Of a stretch of 20,179 nt of DNA, positions 1 to 7,512 are shown in pieces. A program made the translations under genes and the position numbers. The notes below the pieces were generated by a model, which had not been told where the DNA came from, did no database searches, and saw only the letters and a program-made list of their open reading frames with translations. Position 1 is the stretch's first letter; each line of letters starts with the position of its first letter. The stretch is taken from NCBI GenBank assembly GCA_035499415.1, contig DATJYV010000003.1, forward strand, positions 1 to 20,179, written 5' to 3'. The DNA comes from DATJYV01 sp035499415. Its GTDB lineage: Bacteria > Bacteroidota > Ignavibacteria > UBA10030.

Positions 1-172
1 GACTGCGGAGGGTTCCCCGTGCAACTTCTGGATGGTTTGGGATGGAGAGTGTTGCGATGTGGCCCTGCTTAGTCATGATAATGTGACTCCCCTTCTGGCG
101 TGCAACCGTCCAACCGAAATGTTCGAATATCTCGACAACCTCGGCTGGCCGCAACAGCGGAACTGGAGGCAC
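1..172 (-). CDS. hicA: HicA family toxin (mRNA interferase), partial at window edge
   Basis: The reverse strand encodes 57 residues before the window ends. Visible HicA signature: an N-terminal helix (EVVEIFEHFGW), then ARQKGSHIIM containing the conserved G-S-H with the catalytic histidine (about residue 30), then a beta-hairpin leading to IPNHPEVARGTLRS, which matches the PxHxxxxxxGTLRxI tail of the family. HicA proteins are small double-stranded-RNA-binding-fold ribonucleases that cleave mRNA and are held inactive by HicB. The start is a GTG (170-172) directly after the hicB TAG stop in the same frame, so no earlier start is possible; a TTG five codons on is the only nearby alternative. A GGAGG inside the end of hicB, 11 bases upstream, can serve as ribosome binding site. 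Only the last few residues should lie outside the window. What is seen is the motif set and gene order; toxicity is inferred from the family. Confidence 0.85.
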   Translation of the reverse strand, partial: MPPVPLLRPAEVVEIFEHFGWTVARQKGSHIIMTKQGHIATLSIPNHPEVARGTLRS

Positions 173-379
173 CTAGAGCACGACCTCCACCTGTTTGGTT
201 GCGATGGTCAAGGGCATGCCTTTCTCCGCCCGAACTTCTAAGGCATGTTTGATTGCGTCCTGAATGTTTTTCTGAGCATCTTCCTCGGTTTTTCCCTGAC
301 TGACAACGCCTGGAATGGAGGCACATTCCGCGATGTAGACTCCGTCTTCATCGCGCGCAATCGTGATTGTAAACTTCAT
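173..379 (-). CDS. hicB: HicB family antitoxin (short form)
   Basis: This 68-residue protein begins MKFTITIARDEDGVYIAECASIPG, the degraded RNase H-like fold of HicB: two strands, the D-E-D-G turn, the E/C-x-S-x-P-G segment, then a helix (EEDAQKNIQDAIKHALEVRAEKG). It ends soon after the final strand, so it is a short HicB without the C-terminal helix-turn-helix or ribbon-helix-helix domain found in longer antitoxins. The start is supported by an AGGAGA ribosome binding site 8 bases upstream; in-frame extension to 577 runs through repeats and has no family resemblance. HicB neutralises HicA by binding its active-site face. Order is antitoxin first, toxin second, with zero spacing. Without a DNA-binding domain, autoregulation may be weak or need another factor (inference). 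Confidence 0.9.
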   Translation of the reverse strand: MKFTITIARDEDGVYIAECASIPGVVSQGKTEEDAQKNIQDAIKHALEVRAEKGMPLTIATKQVEVVL

Positions 380-401
380 GGGATCGTTCTCCTTTCCTGA
401 C

Positions 402-430
402 AATATCGGAGAACCCGGCAATTTATGCAA
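402..430 (-). promoter_or_regulatory. Putative sigma-70-type promoter of hicBA
   Basis: On the reverse strand TTGCAT (425-430) and GATATT (402-407) are separated by exactly 17 bases. The expected transcription start falls about 15 bases before the hicB ATG, leaving just room for the AGGAGA ribosome binding site. This is a match by eye to the general -35/-10 consensus; FCB-group housekeeping promoters often differ from it, so confidence is limited. Confidence 0.35.
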
Positions 431-465
431 GCGCCTTGGTCTTTGCCCGCTTAACCGTGAGAGCC

Positions 466-534
466 CCGCCCAGAAGTGAGGCAAGGCGCCTGCCGGCAGG
501 CAGGGGCAACTCCGCCCAGAGATGAAGCAAGGCG
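466..534. repeat. Imperfect direct repeat pair flanking a palindrome
   Basis: Copy 1 (466-488) and copy 2 (512-534) share 20 of 23 bases; both start CCGCCCAGA and end GCAAGGCG. The spacer holds CCTGCCGGCAGG (489-500), which continues as CAGG so that the right arm is partly duplicated. The layout resembles small dispersed intergenic repeats, but only one cluster is seen here, so copy number in the genome is unknown. Confidence 0.6.
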
Positions 535-719
535 GGCAAGTCAGCCGCTGGCTGGACATCTTCAATCTACTCTTCACGAAAAGTGTTCTCCTTGCGCCAT
601 AGAATGCACTCTCGTTAGGTCGGCCTTTTTATCCCGATGTCTTCCGCCGGGGAGCGGCCGATTAAGACGCACATGAATATGCCTGCGCCCATCCGGAAGA
701 AAGTGTCGTTCGTAGAACT

Positions 720-1424
720 CTATCGGGTCGGAGCCGCATTATTACGGTCTGTCCTCACACCCACGACTGTCAGATAAGCGGCCATCGAAATCTCTGCGAT
801 TGCCGATGGAATTGTGACGTAGACGTTTATTTTCTCTCCGAACTCCGGCAGCAGGAAAACCGCGATCATGCCAATGAGGTAACAAACTCCGCCAACGACG
901 AGCATGACGCTCAGCCCCCCGGGAAACATCCTCGATTCGTATGCAAGATAGCCGAAGGGCAGCAGCCATAATCCGAAAAATATTTGAGCGATGAGGAAGC
1001 CATAGTGATGGATGTCGAGCATAAGCAGTATCACAGCATTCAGACGTGGAGCGCCAAATCCTGCGCCATAGGAAGCGTCCGTCGCGATCCGAACTGCTAC
1101 AATCTGGAAGACATCGTTCAGACACACGATACCCGATCCCATCGCCACGAGTATCACCATCGCTGCGGCCGCCCCCGGATGAACATGCCGGAGCAGCTTA
1201 TGGAGAACCATCGCGAGCAAGAACCATATGAGTGCCTGCGACAGGTCGGCAACGACGCCGATACGCAGAAGCAAAGGATGTGCAAGGACGTTTGCAGCAG
1301 TGGTTTCGGCGTCCCCTGACACGTATATCTTACCGAGAACGTATGCAAAGGCGAATCCGCTCAAGATGCCATTCAGGAGATAGAGGAGACCGGCCACCCT
1401 CGCTGTTTTCTTGTCTGGATTCAT
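720..1424 (-). CDS. DUF4386 family integral membrane protein
   Basis: This 234-residue, very hydrophobic protein has about six predicted membrane segments, near residues 8-30, 52-76, 84-108, 128-155, 167-193 and 205-223. The N-terminus (KKTARVAGLLYLLNGI) matches the N-terminal R-x-A-G-L-x-Y-L motif of DUF4386. Other typical points are the HP-LLRIGVVADL segment before the second helix and the FGLWLLPFGYLAYES loop. The function of the family is unknown. No soluble domain or catalytic motif is visible. The start is the ATG at 1422-1424; AGG sits very close to it, so the ribosome binding site is weak. The gene stands alone, more than 140 bases from the Tricorn gene, with which it shares orientation. 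The family assignment comes from motif memory, not a search. Confidence 0.75.
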   Translation of the reverse strand: MNPDKKTARVAGLLYLLNGILSGFAFAYVLGKIYVSGDAETTAANVLAHPLLLRIGVVADLSQALIWFLLAMVLHKLLRHVHPGAAAAMVILVAMGSGIVCLNDVFQIVAVRIATDASYGAGFGAPRLNAVILLMLDIHHYGFLIAQIFFGLWLLPFGYLAYESRMFPGGLSVMLVVGGVCYLIGMIAVFLLPEFGEKINVYVTIPSAIAEISMAAYLTVVGVRTDRNNAAPTR

Positions 1425-1513
1425 ATCCTCGAACTCTTGTTCTGTGAAGGTATTCGGCTCAATTGCGTGCCGCTTATTCTGTGTTCATGGCTGCGCGCGT
1501 AGTTGACAAAGAA

Positions 1514-1546
1514 CAACGGCCCCGCGGTCACTCCGCAAGGCCGTTG
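1514..1546 (-). terminator. Hairpin terminator after the Tricorn homologue
   Basis: CAACGGCC pairs with GGCCGTTG (8 bp), and inside it GCGG pairs with CCGC (4 bp) across a small CC/AA internal loop, with a five-base apical loop. On the reverse strand it is followed by TTCTTTGTC, a weak U-rich tail. It lies about 28 bases past the stop codon of the protease gene. Confidence 0.6.
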
Positions 1547-1573
1547 CATGTCGGACGATGACAACCCGAACGA

Positions 1574-4500
1574 CTATTTCTTCATCAACTCCGCGACGGC
1601 CGCTTCGATCTGCTGGTCGCGTCCGTTCGTCATGATATCGGGTTCATTCCGGACTTTGATATCGGGTTCCATCTGGTTGTTCTCGCAGAACTTTCCGTCG
1701 GGCGTTCTCCATCCCCCCATCGGGATCCCGAACACGAGCGTCGGGTCGATCTGCCTTTCCCACCAGACAAACGTCCCGGTACCGGGCACCGGCATGCCGA
1801 GCGTCTTGCCGTCTCCTTTCAGTTTGTATGCGACAGGAAAGAGGTGGGCGTCGGAATAATTGCTTTCTCCGATCAGGACGATCGACGGCTTCACCCACTT
1901 GTCGTATGGTTCCGAGCCGATATACTGGCCGTGAGGGATAATGTCCATGTATTTCTTGCCGCTGAGAAAGTCGGAGAGCTGTTCATGGATGTTCCCGCCG
2001 CCGTTGAACCTCGTATCGACAATGAGCGCTTTCTTCTCAAAATTCCGGCCGAGCGCTTCCTCAAAGACCGTCCTCATGCTCGCGTCGTTCATCGCCCGGA
2101 CGTGGACGTACCCGATCTCTCCATTCGAGAGTTTTTCCACTTCTTCGCGACGCGCTTTCACCCACCGCTTATAAAGCAACTCGCCCTCGTCCCCGCCCGA
2201 GATCGGCTTCGTCGACTCGTCCCAGCGTTTGTCGTTTTCGGGATCGTAGACCGAGAGCAGCGTCAGCTTTCCCGCCTTCCGGTTCAGCAGTTGATAGAAA
2301 TCCATGTCGGGAGTGATCGGCTGGCCGTCGATGGCTTCGATGATGTTCCCCGCCCGAACCTTCGATGCGGCTTTGTCGAGCGGTCCTCCCTCGACGACTT
2401 CCGCAATTTTCGCTCCGTTGCCGGTGTAACTGAAGTCATACAATACACCCAGGCCGGCGGTCTGGTCCGTGTTGGGGTGCCCGCTGTTGTAATAGCATCC
2501 GGTATGGGACGCATTCATCTCGCCGAGCATTTCACTCAGCATCTCGGCAAAGTCGTAGTCGTTGTTGATGGACGGGAGAAATTTCTTGTAATCCCTGTAA
2601 TAGAAATCCCAATCGACTCCCTGCATGTCGACGAAAATGAACTTCTCCTTGAATTGTCTCCACGCATGCTCGAAAATATACTCCCGCTCATCCGCCTGCT
2701 TCAGCACCATCTCCCCGCCTGTCTTGACCGGGTCCGATTTCCCGCTCTCGACATCGATTTTCATCGGTTTCCCGTCTGCAAGCAGGAAAATAAATTTCCC
2801 GTCCGCCGAAAGCTCCATCCCAACCTCCCTCGCCCCCAGCTTCGTGAACAGCTTCGTCTCCTTCGTCCTCAGCTCGGTCGTCCAGAGGTCGTTCCCTTTG
2901 TCGAAGCTCGTGAGATAGAAAAGCTTCTCGCCGTCTTTCGACAATAACCAGTCGCTCGCCGGCGATGTGTGAATCGTCAGCTTGTTCTTCCGCTCCGTCA
3001 GGTTCGTCCAGTCGATAATTACTTCCTTCTTCGTCGAATCCTTCGGAGCTTCCTTGGCCCTCTTCTCTCCCTTTGCCTTGTCCTCCGCCTCTTTCTTATC
3101 CTTTTCCTGTTTGTCTTCCTGCTCCTTGAGCAACGCAAATTCTTCCTTCGAGAGGTTAAAGCGGTCGAATGCCTCCTTTGTAAGGAACAGACCGTAGACG
3201 TCGGCCGTCACAAGGCCGCCTCCCTGTTCCCGCGTTCCTTCCCGGTCCGACCCCCAGATCATCGCCTTTCCGTCCAGCACCCACTTGGGATTGTAGTTGT
3301 CGTAGCCGCTCAGCGTCAGGTCATGGATCTCCCCCTTGCCGTCCGCCGATACCAGTCCGACTTCCGACGTGAATATTCGTTCGGGATAACCAAACTGCAC
3401 GGCAAACCATTTTCCGTCGGGAGACCATTGGTAGTACTGGTCGCCGTCGGCGTAAGAATAATTATGCTCCGCGGTCATGATCGTGCGTGATTCCTTGCTC
3501 GCGAGGTTGACGACCTTGAGCGTGACGCGGTTCTCGAGATAGGCGACTTCTTTTCCATCGGGAGAAAAAGCGGGCTGATACTCCTCCGCGGGCGTCGCGA
3601 TAACCGTTTCCTGTTTCAAGAGCGTCGACGCATAGAAATACGGCTCCTCCTTCCGCGCAATGCTCACCATGTACACATTCCAGTTGTTGTCTTTCTCCGC
3701 GGCGTAGACCAGCGAGCGGCCGTCGGGACTGAAATTGATGCTCCGCTCCTGGTACGGCGTGTTCGTGATGCGCTTCGTGATTCCCCCCTCCATGCTCGTG
3801 ACAAAAATCTCGCCGCGAAAAACGTAGGCAAACTCTTTTCCGTTGGGAGACAGTTTCGCCTCCGTAAAACTTTCGTTCACCGGGACGATCTTGTCGATGG
3901 TCTCGCGCCCGTCTTCCGCGATGCGGATCGGTACTTTCGCCGGCTCGCCTCCCGGCTGCATCGTGTAGATCTGCCCGTCGTAGCCGAAGCACAAGGTATT
4001 GCTCTTCGATCGCGTGAGGAACCGGACCGGATTCTTCGAGAAATGCGTGACGGCCGATACGTTCGATGGGTCCGCAAGGGAACTCTTGACGACGTTGAAC
4101 GAGCCGCTCTGCTCGCTCAGGTAGTAATAATCGTTGTCGTTCGAATCGAACACGGGATTTCGGTCTTCACCGGCAAACGTCGAAAGTTGCCGGTACTTTT
4201 TCGTTTTGAAGTCGTACATCCAGACATCGCGCGTGACGGATGACGTGTGATGCTTGCGCCAGTCGCTCTCGTATCCTTTAATGTCGTGATAAATCAACTT
4301 GTCTCCCGTGGCGTTGACCGTCGCGTCGAGTGCCGGAACGGGAAGGACGAGACTGACACGGCCCCCCGTCACCGGAACGCTGTAGAGCTGGCTCATGAGC
4401 CCGATCGGGAACTGCGCGGTCGTTGCGACCTCCTGGCGGTAGGCGGAAAAAAGGACCGCCTTATCGTCCGCGGTGAAGCTGCTCGGAATCTCCCGGGTTG

Positions 4501-4825
4501 AATGAAATGTCAGCCGTTTCGCTTCGCCTCCCGTTGCGGGCATGACGAAGACGTCGAAATTTCCGTACCGATCCGATGCGAACGCAATGCTCTTGCCGTC
4601 ATGGCTCCAAACGGGGGCGAATTCGTACGACTCGCTGAGCGTGAGAGGCGTTGCAGTGCCGCCGGAAGCGGGGACGGAATAGATGTCCCCCTTGTATTCG
4701 AAGAGGATCGTCTGTCCGTCCGGCGAGATGGCAGGATAGCGAAGCCAGAGTGCCGCGTCCTGGGCCAGGGCGAACGACGCTGTCAATATTAAAGCGAGTG
4801 CAACGGGAAGAGAGTGAATGCGCAT
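1574..4825 (-). CDS. Exported Tricorn protease homologue (S41 family serine peptidase)
   Basis: The product is 1083 residues. Tricorn-type enzymes are large peptidases that trim oligopeptides made by other proteases. Order of parts: signal peptide 1-21 (cleavage after ALA), a beta-propeller made of PD40/WD40-like repeats with recurring FSPDG/WSPDG turns (about 30-545), a highly charged Lys/Glu segment (about 559-600) that may be coiled, a second propeller-like stretch (about 605-705), a C1-type helical domain with ASHTG (His774), a PDZ domain (about 790-860), and the S41 core with DTRFNGGG (937-944) and SNYSDA (Ser991, Asp992). Ser991 and His774 correspond to the catalytic Ser and His of Tricorn; a Glu in NNQMEPD (about 1053) may complete the site. 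The ATG at 4825 is chosen because it yields the signal peptide and has AAGGAG 8 bases upstream; the frame extends to 5056 without family sequence. The likely location is periplasm or outside the cell, unlike the cytosolic archaeal enzyme. It appears monocistronic. Confidence 0.92.
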   Translation of the reverse strand: MRIHSLPVALALILTASFALAQDAALWLRYPAISPDGQTILFEYKGDIYSVPASGGTATPLTLSESYEFAPVWSHDGKSIAFASDRYGNFDVFVMPATGGEAKRLTFHSTREIPSSFTADDKAVLFSAYRQEVATTAQFPIGLMSQLYSVPVTGGRVSLVLPVPALDATVNATGDKLIYHDIKGYESDWRKHHTSSVTRDVWMYDFKTKKYRQLSTFAGEDRNPVFDSNDNDYYYLSEQSGSFNVVKSSLADPSNVSAVTHFSKNPVRFLTRSKSNTLCFGYDGQIYTMQPGGEPAKVPIRIAEDGRETIDKIVPVNESFTEAKLSPNGKEFAYVFRGEIFVTSMEGGITKRITNTPYQERSINFSPDGRSLVYAAEKDNNWNVYMVSIARKEEPYFYASTLLKQETVIATPAEEYQPAFSPDGKEVAYLENRVTLKVVNLASKESRTIMTAEHNYSYADGDQYYQWSPDGKWFAVQFGYPERIFTSEVGLVSADGKGEIHDLTLSGYDNYNPKWVLDGKAMIWGSDREGTREQGGGLVTADVYGLFLTKEAFDRFNLSKEEFALLKEQEDKQEKDKKEAEDKAKGEKRAKEAPKDSTKKEVIIDWTNLTERKNKLTIHTSPASDWLLSKDGEKLFYLTSFDKGNDLWTTELRTKETKLFTKLGAREVGMELSADGKFIFLLADGKPMKIDVESGKSDPVKTGGEMVLKQADEREYIFEHAWRQFKEKFIFVDMQGVDWDFYYRDYKKFLPSINNDYDFAEMLSEMLGEMNASHTGCYYNSGHPNTDQTAGLGVLYDFSYTGNGAKIAEVVEGGPLDKAASKVRAGNIIEAIDGQPITPDMDFYQLLNRKAGKLTLLSVYDPENDKRWDESTKPISGGDEGELLYKRWVKARREEVEKLSNGEIGYVHVRAMNDASMRTVFEEALGRNFEKKALIVDTRFNGGGNIHEQLSDFLSGKKYMDIIPHGQYIGSEPYDKWVKPSIVLIGESNYSDAHLFPVAYKLKGDGKTLGMPVPGTGTFVWWERQIDPTLVFGIPMGGWRTPDGKFCENNQMEPDIKVRNEPDIMTNGRDQQIEAAVAELMKK

Positions 4826-4884
4826 GACGGAAACTCCTTGCAGTGGTGTAAACGTGGAGGGTTCGAGGCGTTCAACGGCTGACC

Positions 4885-4907
4885 GGTCACGACCCGGCGC
4901 CGTGACC
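4885..4907. promoter_or_regulatory. Inverted repeat upstream of the protease gene, possible operator
   Basis: GGTCACG and CGTGACC form a perfect 7-base inverted repeat around a 9-base GC-rich centre, 60-82 bases before the Tricorn start. Just upstream on the reverse strand (4911-4916) is TATACT, a possible -10 element, which would put the repeat at the start of the transcript or over the transcription start. It could be a repressor site or a 5'-leader hairpin. Confidence 0.35.
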
Positions 4908-4977
4908 CACAGTATACGAATAGATTGGACTGATGTTACTGAAAAAAGTTGCGGGAAATGCCCCCAAAAATCGACCT

Positions 4978-6474
4978 CTACCCCCGGAGGTTCATGATTT
5001 CCTGCTCGAAGATCTTGCGGAAATGGAAGCCGTAGATCGCAAACGTAATTGCCCATCGAAAGAGCCGGGGGTGCGTGAAGAGGGACCAGAAGAATAATTT
5101 CCAGTATTGGATTCGCTCCCTGCCGATGATGCCCAGGAGTATGATGGATTTCAAGAGGGCGCTCACATGTACGAGTTTGAATCTTCCGGATGAAATCCTC
5201 GGCGGTGCATAATTCCCGAGAAAATCCTTTACGCGGGCGTAGTAGTACTTCGGTGTGTAGATGGATTTGAGAACTTTCCGATATCCATTCCGAAGGGCTT
5301 CGACATCCATCTTCGGCACAAAGTTCATCGAGAAATCAGTGTTATCGCCGGTAAATGTCTGAAGCAATCGTCCTTCGGTAAGAAGGCGTTTGTACAGCCG
5401 TGTCCCGCGAGGCGCATTGAGCAATCCCACCATGGCGGTGATGATGCCGCTCTCCTGGATGAACGTCGCGAGCCGGTCGAATATCGCCGCCGGGTCGCTG
5501 TCGAATCCCAGAATGAATCCGCCGCTGATCCTCAGCCCTTTTTCCTGAATCCTTCTAACACTCGCCAGCAAGTCCCGATTCTTGTTCGGAATCTTCCTGC
5601 ACTCAAGGAGGCTTTCTTCATTCGGAGATTCGATGCCCACGAAGACCATGTCGAACCCGGCGTCGACCATCATCTGCATCAGTTCCTCGTCGTCGGCGAG
5701 GTTGACGGAGACTTCGGTCGACAGCGCAAACGGATGACGATTTTTTTTCATCCAGGCGATGACTGCCGGGAGGATATCGTTCTTCAGCTTCACTTTGTTT
5801 CCGATGAAATTGTCGTCGACAAAAAAGACATCCCCTTTCCAGCCGGCGGCGAGGAGGGCGTCGAGTTCGGCAACGATCTGCTCCCGGGTTTTTGTACGGG
5901 GAACGCGGCCGTAGAGGACGGTAATGTCGCAGAATTCGCAATCGTACGGACATCCGCGTGAATACTGAATGTTCAGCGAGGAGTAGTATTTATGACGGAT
6001 GAGATTCCAGAGAGGGATCGGGGTCGATTCGACATTCGCCCACTCGGCAGATGTGTAGCAATGCTTCGCCGCACCCGATGCAACGTCCTGGAGGAAGAGC
6101 GGCAGCGTAACCTCCGCCTCGTTCAACACCAGGTGGTCGACTTCGGGAAAATCGTCGGGGTGGGACGTGAACAACGGACCTCCTGCCACGATTTTTTTCC
6201 CCAACGACCTGGACCTTTGAATCACTTCAAGGACGGATTGTTTCTGTATCGACATCGCGCTGATGAATACATAATCGGCCCACAGGAGATCCTTGTCGGT
6301 CAGACTCGCGACATTCATGTCGACGAGGCGCTTGGTCCAGTCCGCCGGAAGCATGCTCGCGACGGTAAGCAATCCGAGCGGCGGAAAGCTGGCTTTCTTC
6401 GAGACAAATTTGAGAGCGTGTTTAAAACTCCAGAACGTATCGGGATATTCCGGAGAAACGAGGAGGATGTTCAT
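4978..6474 (-). CDS. B12-binding-domain radical SAM protein (DUF4070 type)
   Basis: The product is 498 residues. It starts with a Rossmann-like B12-binding-type domain (MNILLVSPEYPDTF, about 1-140). The radical SAM core follows, with CPYDCEFC giving the CX3CX2C cluster motif (Cys175, Cys179, Cys182) that binds a [4Fe-4S] cluster and SAM. Further core features are FFVDDNFIGN, ALSTEVSVNLADD and GFDMVFVGIESP. After about residue 340 comes a DUF4070-like region (APRGTRLYKRL, then MDVEALRNGYRKVL and IYTPKYYYARV). The end is rich in aromatic and hydrophobic residues, suggesting membrane association. Relatives with this architecture include the hopanoid methylases, so a methyl transfer or other radical reaction on a lipid-like substrate is possible; the substrate cannot be read from sequence. 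The ATG at 6474 is chosen because the B12-domain strand begins at once; the ribosome binding site is poor. A TATAAT lies about 80 bases upstream (6556-6561, reverse strand). Confidence 0.88.
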   Translation of the reverse strand: MNILLVSPEYPDTFWSFKHALKFVSKKASFPPLGLLTVASMLPADWTKRLVDMNVASLTDKDLLWADYVFISAMSIQKQSVLEVIQRSRSLGKKIVAGGPLFTSHPDDFPEVDHLVLNEAEVTLPLFLQDVASGAAKHCYTSAEWANVESTPIPLWNLIRHKYYSSLNIQYSRGCPYDCEFCDITVLYGRVPRTKTREQIVAELDALLAAGWKGDVFFVDDNFIGNKVKLKNDILPAVIAWMKKNRHPFALSTEVSVNLADDEELMQMMVDAGFDMVFVGIESPNEESLLECRKIPNKNRDLLASVRRIQEKGLRISGGFILGFDSDPAAIFDRLATFIQESGIITAMVGLLNAPRGTRLYKRLLTEGRLLQTFTGDNTDFSMNFVPKMDVEALRNGYRKVLKSIYTPKYYYARVKDFLGNYAPPRISSGRFKLVHVSALLKSIILLGIIGRERIQYWKLFFWSLFTHPRLFRWAITFAIYGFHFRKIFEQEIMNLRG

Positions 6475-6699
6475 CGACCGGTCTGCCTTTCGGGGAGAGG
6501 AAACGAATGAATCGCGAACACGAGGGCGCAAGGAGCGCGGGGAGGTGTTCCGATGATTATAAGAACTAACGAAATAGCGGGCGGGAAGTCAATGCAGAAG
6601 CAGAAGTATTTGCACGATCCTCCCGAATTCCCAATTCTGACATTGCATTGCGGAATGGATCCTGCAGACCGTCTTGCGTGGGGAACACGAGAGATCGGA

Positions 6700-7512
6700 T
6701 CAACGCCTTCGGTGCTCGTTAAAAAACGCGACAACGTCGGCCCCCCAGATGTGCATGCCTTCCGCACTGAAGATCAAATGGCCGGGTGCGATGTTCGACG
6801 GCTGCGATGGGGAAAATGGGGGGTAGATTTTGACAGCCTGGTTCCCTCCGGCGTTTTTGGCGGCAGCCGCAACGCTCTTCACCGCCTCCACCGTCGCGTC
6901 GTTTTCCGCTGCCATGCAAAGAATGGGAACGCGAATGCCTTTTGCTGCCTCCGGAAGTGCGGCCTGGAGCGCCGGACTTCGCTTCCACATGAGCGACCCT
7001 CCCGCCTGATCGACGACTGCGAAGAAGCGGTCACTCCCGCTTGCGGCGAACACCGACACAATTCCGCCGAGGGACCAACCCATGATGCCGATCCTGGTCG
7101 TGTCGATCCAGCGGACCGTTTTCAGAAACGCCAGCGAGGCGAGAACATCATCCGACTCGGCCCGCAGCCGGCCGAGAGCTTTTTCCGCGACATCCCCGCC
7201 AACCTCCCCGCTGTATTCCACTCCTTCCGATTTTCCATATCCGCGACGCTCGGGCACGAGAACCCCGTAACCCTCCCGGGTCAGGAGCGATCCGACATAC
7301 GCAAAGGGACGCTCCGCCCTCTCCTGGCCAACGCGGGAGCCGTGATTATAGATAACGACCGGAAACGGTCCATCGCCGGAAGGGCGAAAGAGGTACGCTT
7401 CAAGTCGGAGAGAACCGTTCGTGTAGAAAACAGTCGAATACGAATTCCGATTCTGCCCTGATGCAGCGGGGACGATGGAGAGGACCAGGGAAAGCAGGCC
7501 GGTCGGAATCAT
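6700..7512 (-). CDS. Exported alpha/beta hydrolase (dienelactone-hydrolase-like)
   Basis: The product is 270 residues. A hydrophobic N-terminus with a cleavable look (MIPTGLLSLVLSIVPAASGQ) suggests export to the periplasm. The fold is visible in order: PVVIYNHGSR (oxyanion strand and loop), VPERRGYGKSEG, the nucleophile elbow GWSLGG (Ser147), PILCMAAENDATV (acid Asp205) and GMHIWG (His254). These give a full Ser-Asp-His triad. The family includes esterases, dienelactone hydrolases and acyl-peptide hydrolases; the substrate is not predictable here. Its start overlaps the stop of the upstream epimerase-like gene in an ATGA, so translation is probably coupled. This makes it the last gene of a three-gene operon. 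No strong intrinsic terminator is seen after it. How an exported hydrolase relates to two apparently cytosolic partners is unclear. Confidence 0.87.
   Translation of the reverse strand: MIPTGLLSLVLSIVPAASGQNRNSYSTVFYTNGSLRLEAYLFRPSGDGPFPVVIYNHGSRVGQERAERPFAYVGSLLTREGYGVLVPERRGYGKSEGVEYSGEVGGDVAEKALGRLRAESDDVLASLAFLKTVRWIDTTRIGIMGWSLGGIVSVFAASGSDRFFAVVDQAGGSLMWKRSPALQAALPEAAKGIRVPILCMAAENDATVEAVKSVAAAAKNAGGNQAVKIYPPFSPSQPSNIAPGHLIFSAEGMHIWGADVVAFFNEHRRR

Larger units (their letters stand above)
380..719. other. Intergenic region with short direct and inverted repeats, no gene
   Basis: This 340-base stretch holds no convincing gene. The open frames crossing it have no family-like sequence. It contains the hicBA promoter, a pair of 23-base direct repeats (466-488 and 512-534, three mismatches), a GC-rich palindrome between them (about 488-504), and a small inverted repeat CAGCC-GCT-GGCTG (542-554). 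The part at about 555-719 shows nothing I can assign. No clear intrinsic terminator is visible for the membrane-protein gene that ends at 720. Confidence 0.6.

Noticed and set aside
380..577. N-terminal extension of hicB by 66 codons
   Set aside because: The extension has no HicB resemblance, crosses repeats, and the internal ATG at 379 has a good ribosome binding site.
476..676. Small plus-strand open frame in the repeat region next to hicB
   Set aside because: It runs through the direct repeats and palindrome, has a low-complexity Arg/Cys/Pro composition and no supported start.
1844..2947. Open frame on the plus strand (367 codons) inside the Tricorn homologue
   Set aside because: Antisense shadow of a well-supported protease gene; composition is Arg/Val/Leu-rich without domain signatures.
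4938..4977. Possible terminator between the radical SAM and Tricorn genes (GGGGG ... CCC, then T-run)
   Set aside because: The stem would be only about three base pairs, and the T-run is separated from it.
4826..5056. N-terminal extension of the Tricorn homologue
   Set aside because: It would bury the signal peptide, overlaps the radical SAM gene, and a proper Shine-Dalgarno precedes the ATG at 4825.
6556..6592. Promoter with TTGACT and TATAAT before the radical SAM gene
   Set aside because: Both boxes look good alone, but the 25-base spacing is far from the usual 16-18; only the TATAAT is mentioned as a weak hint.
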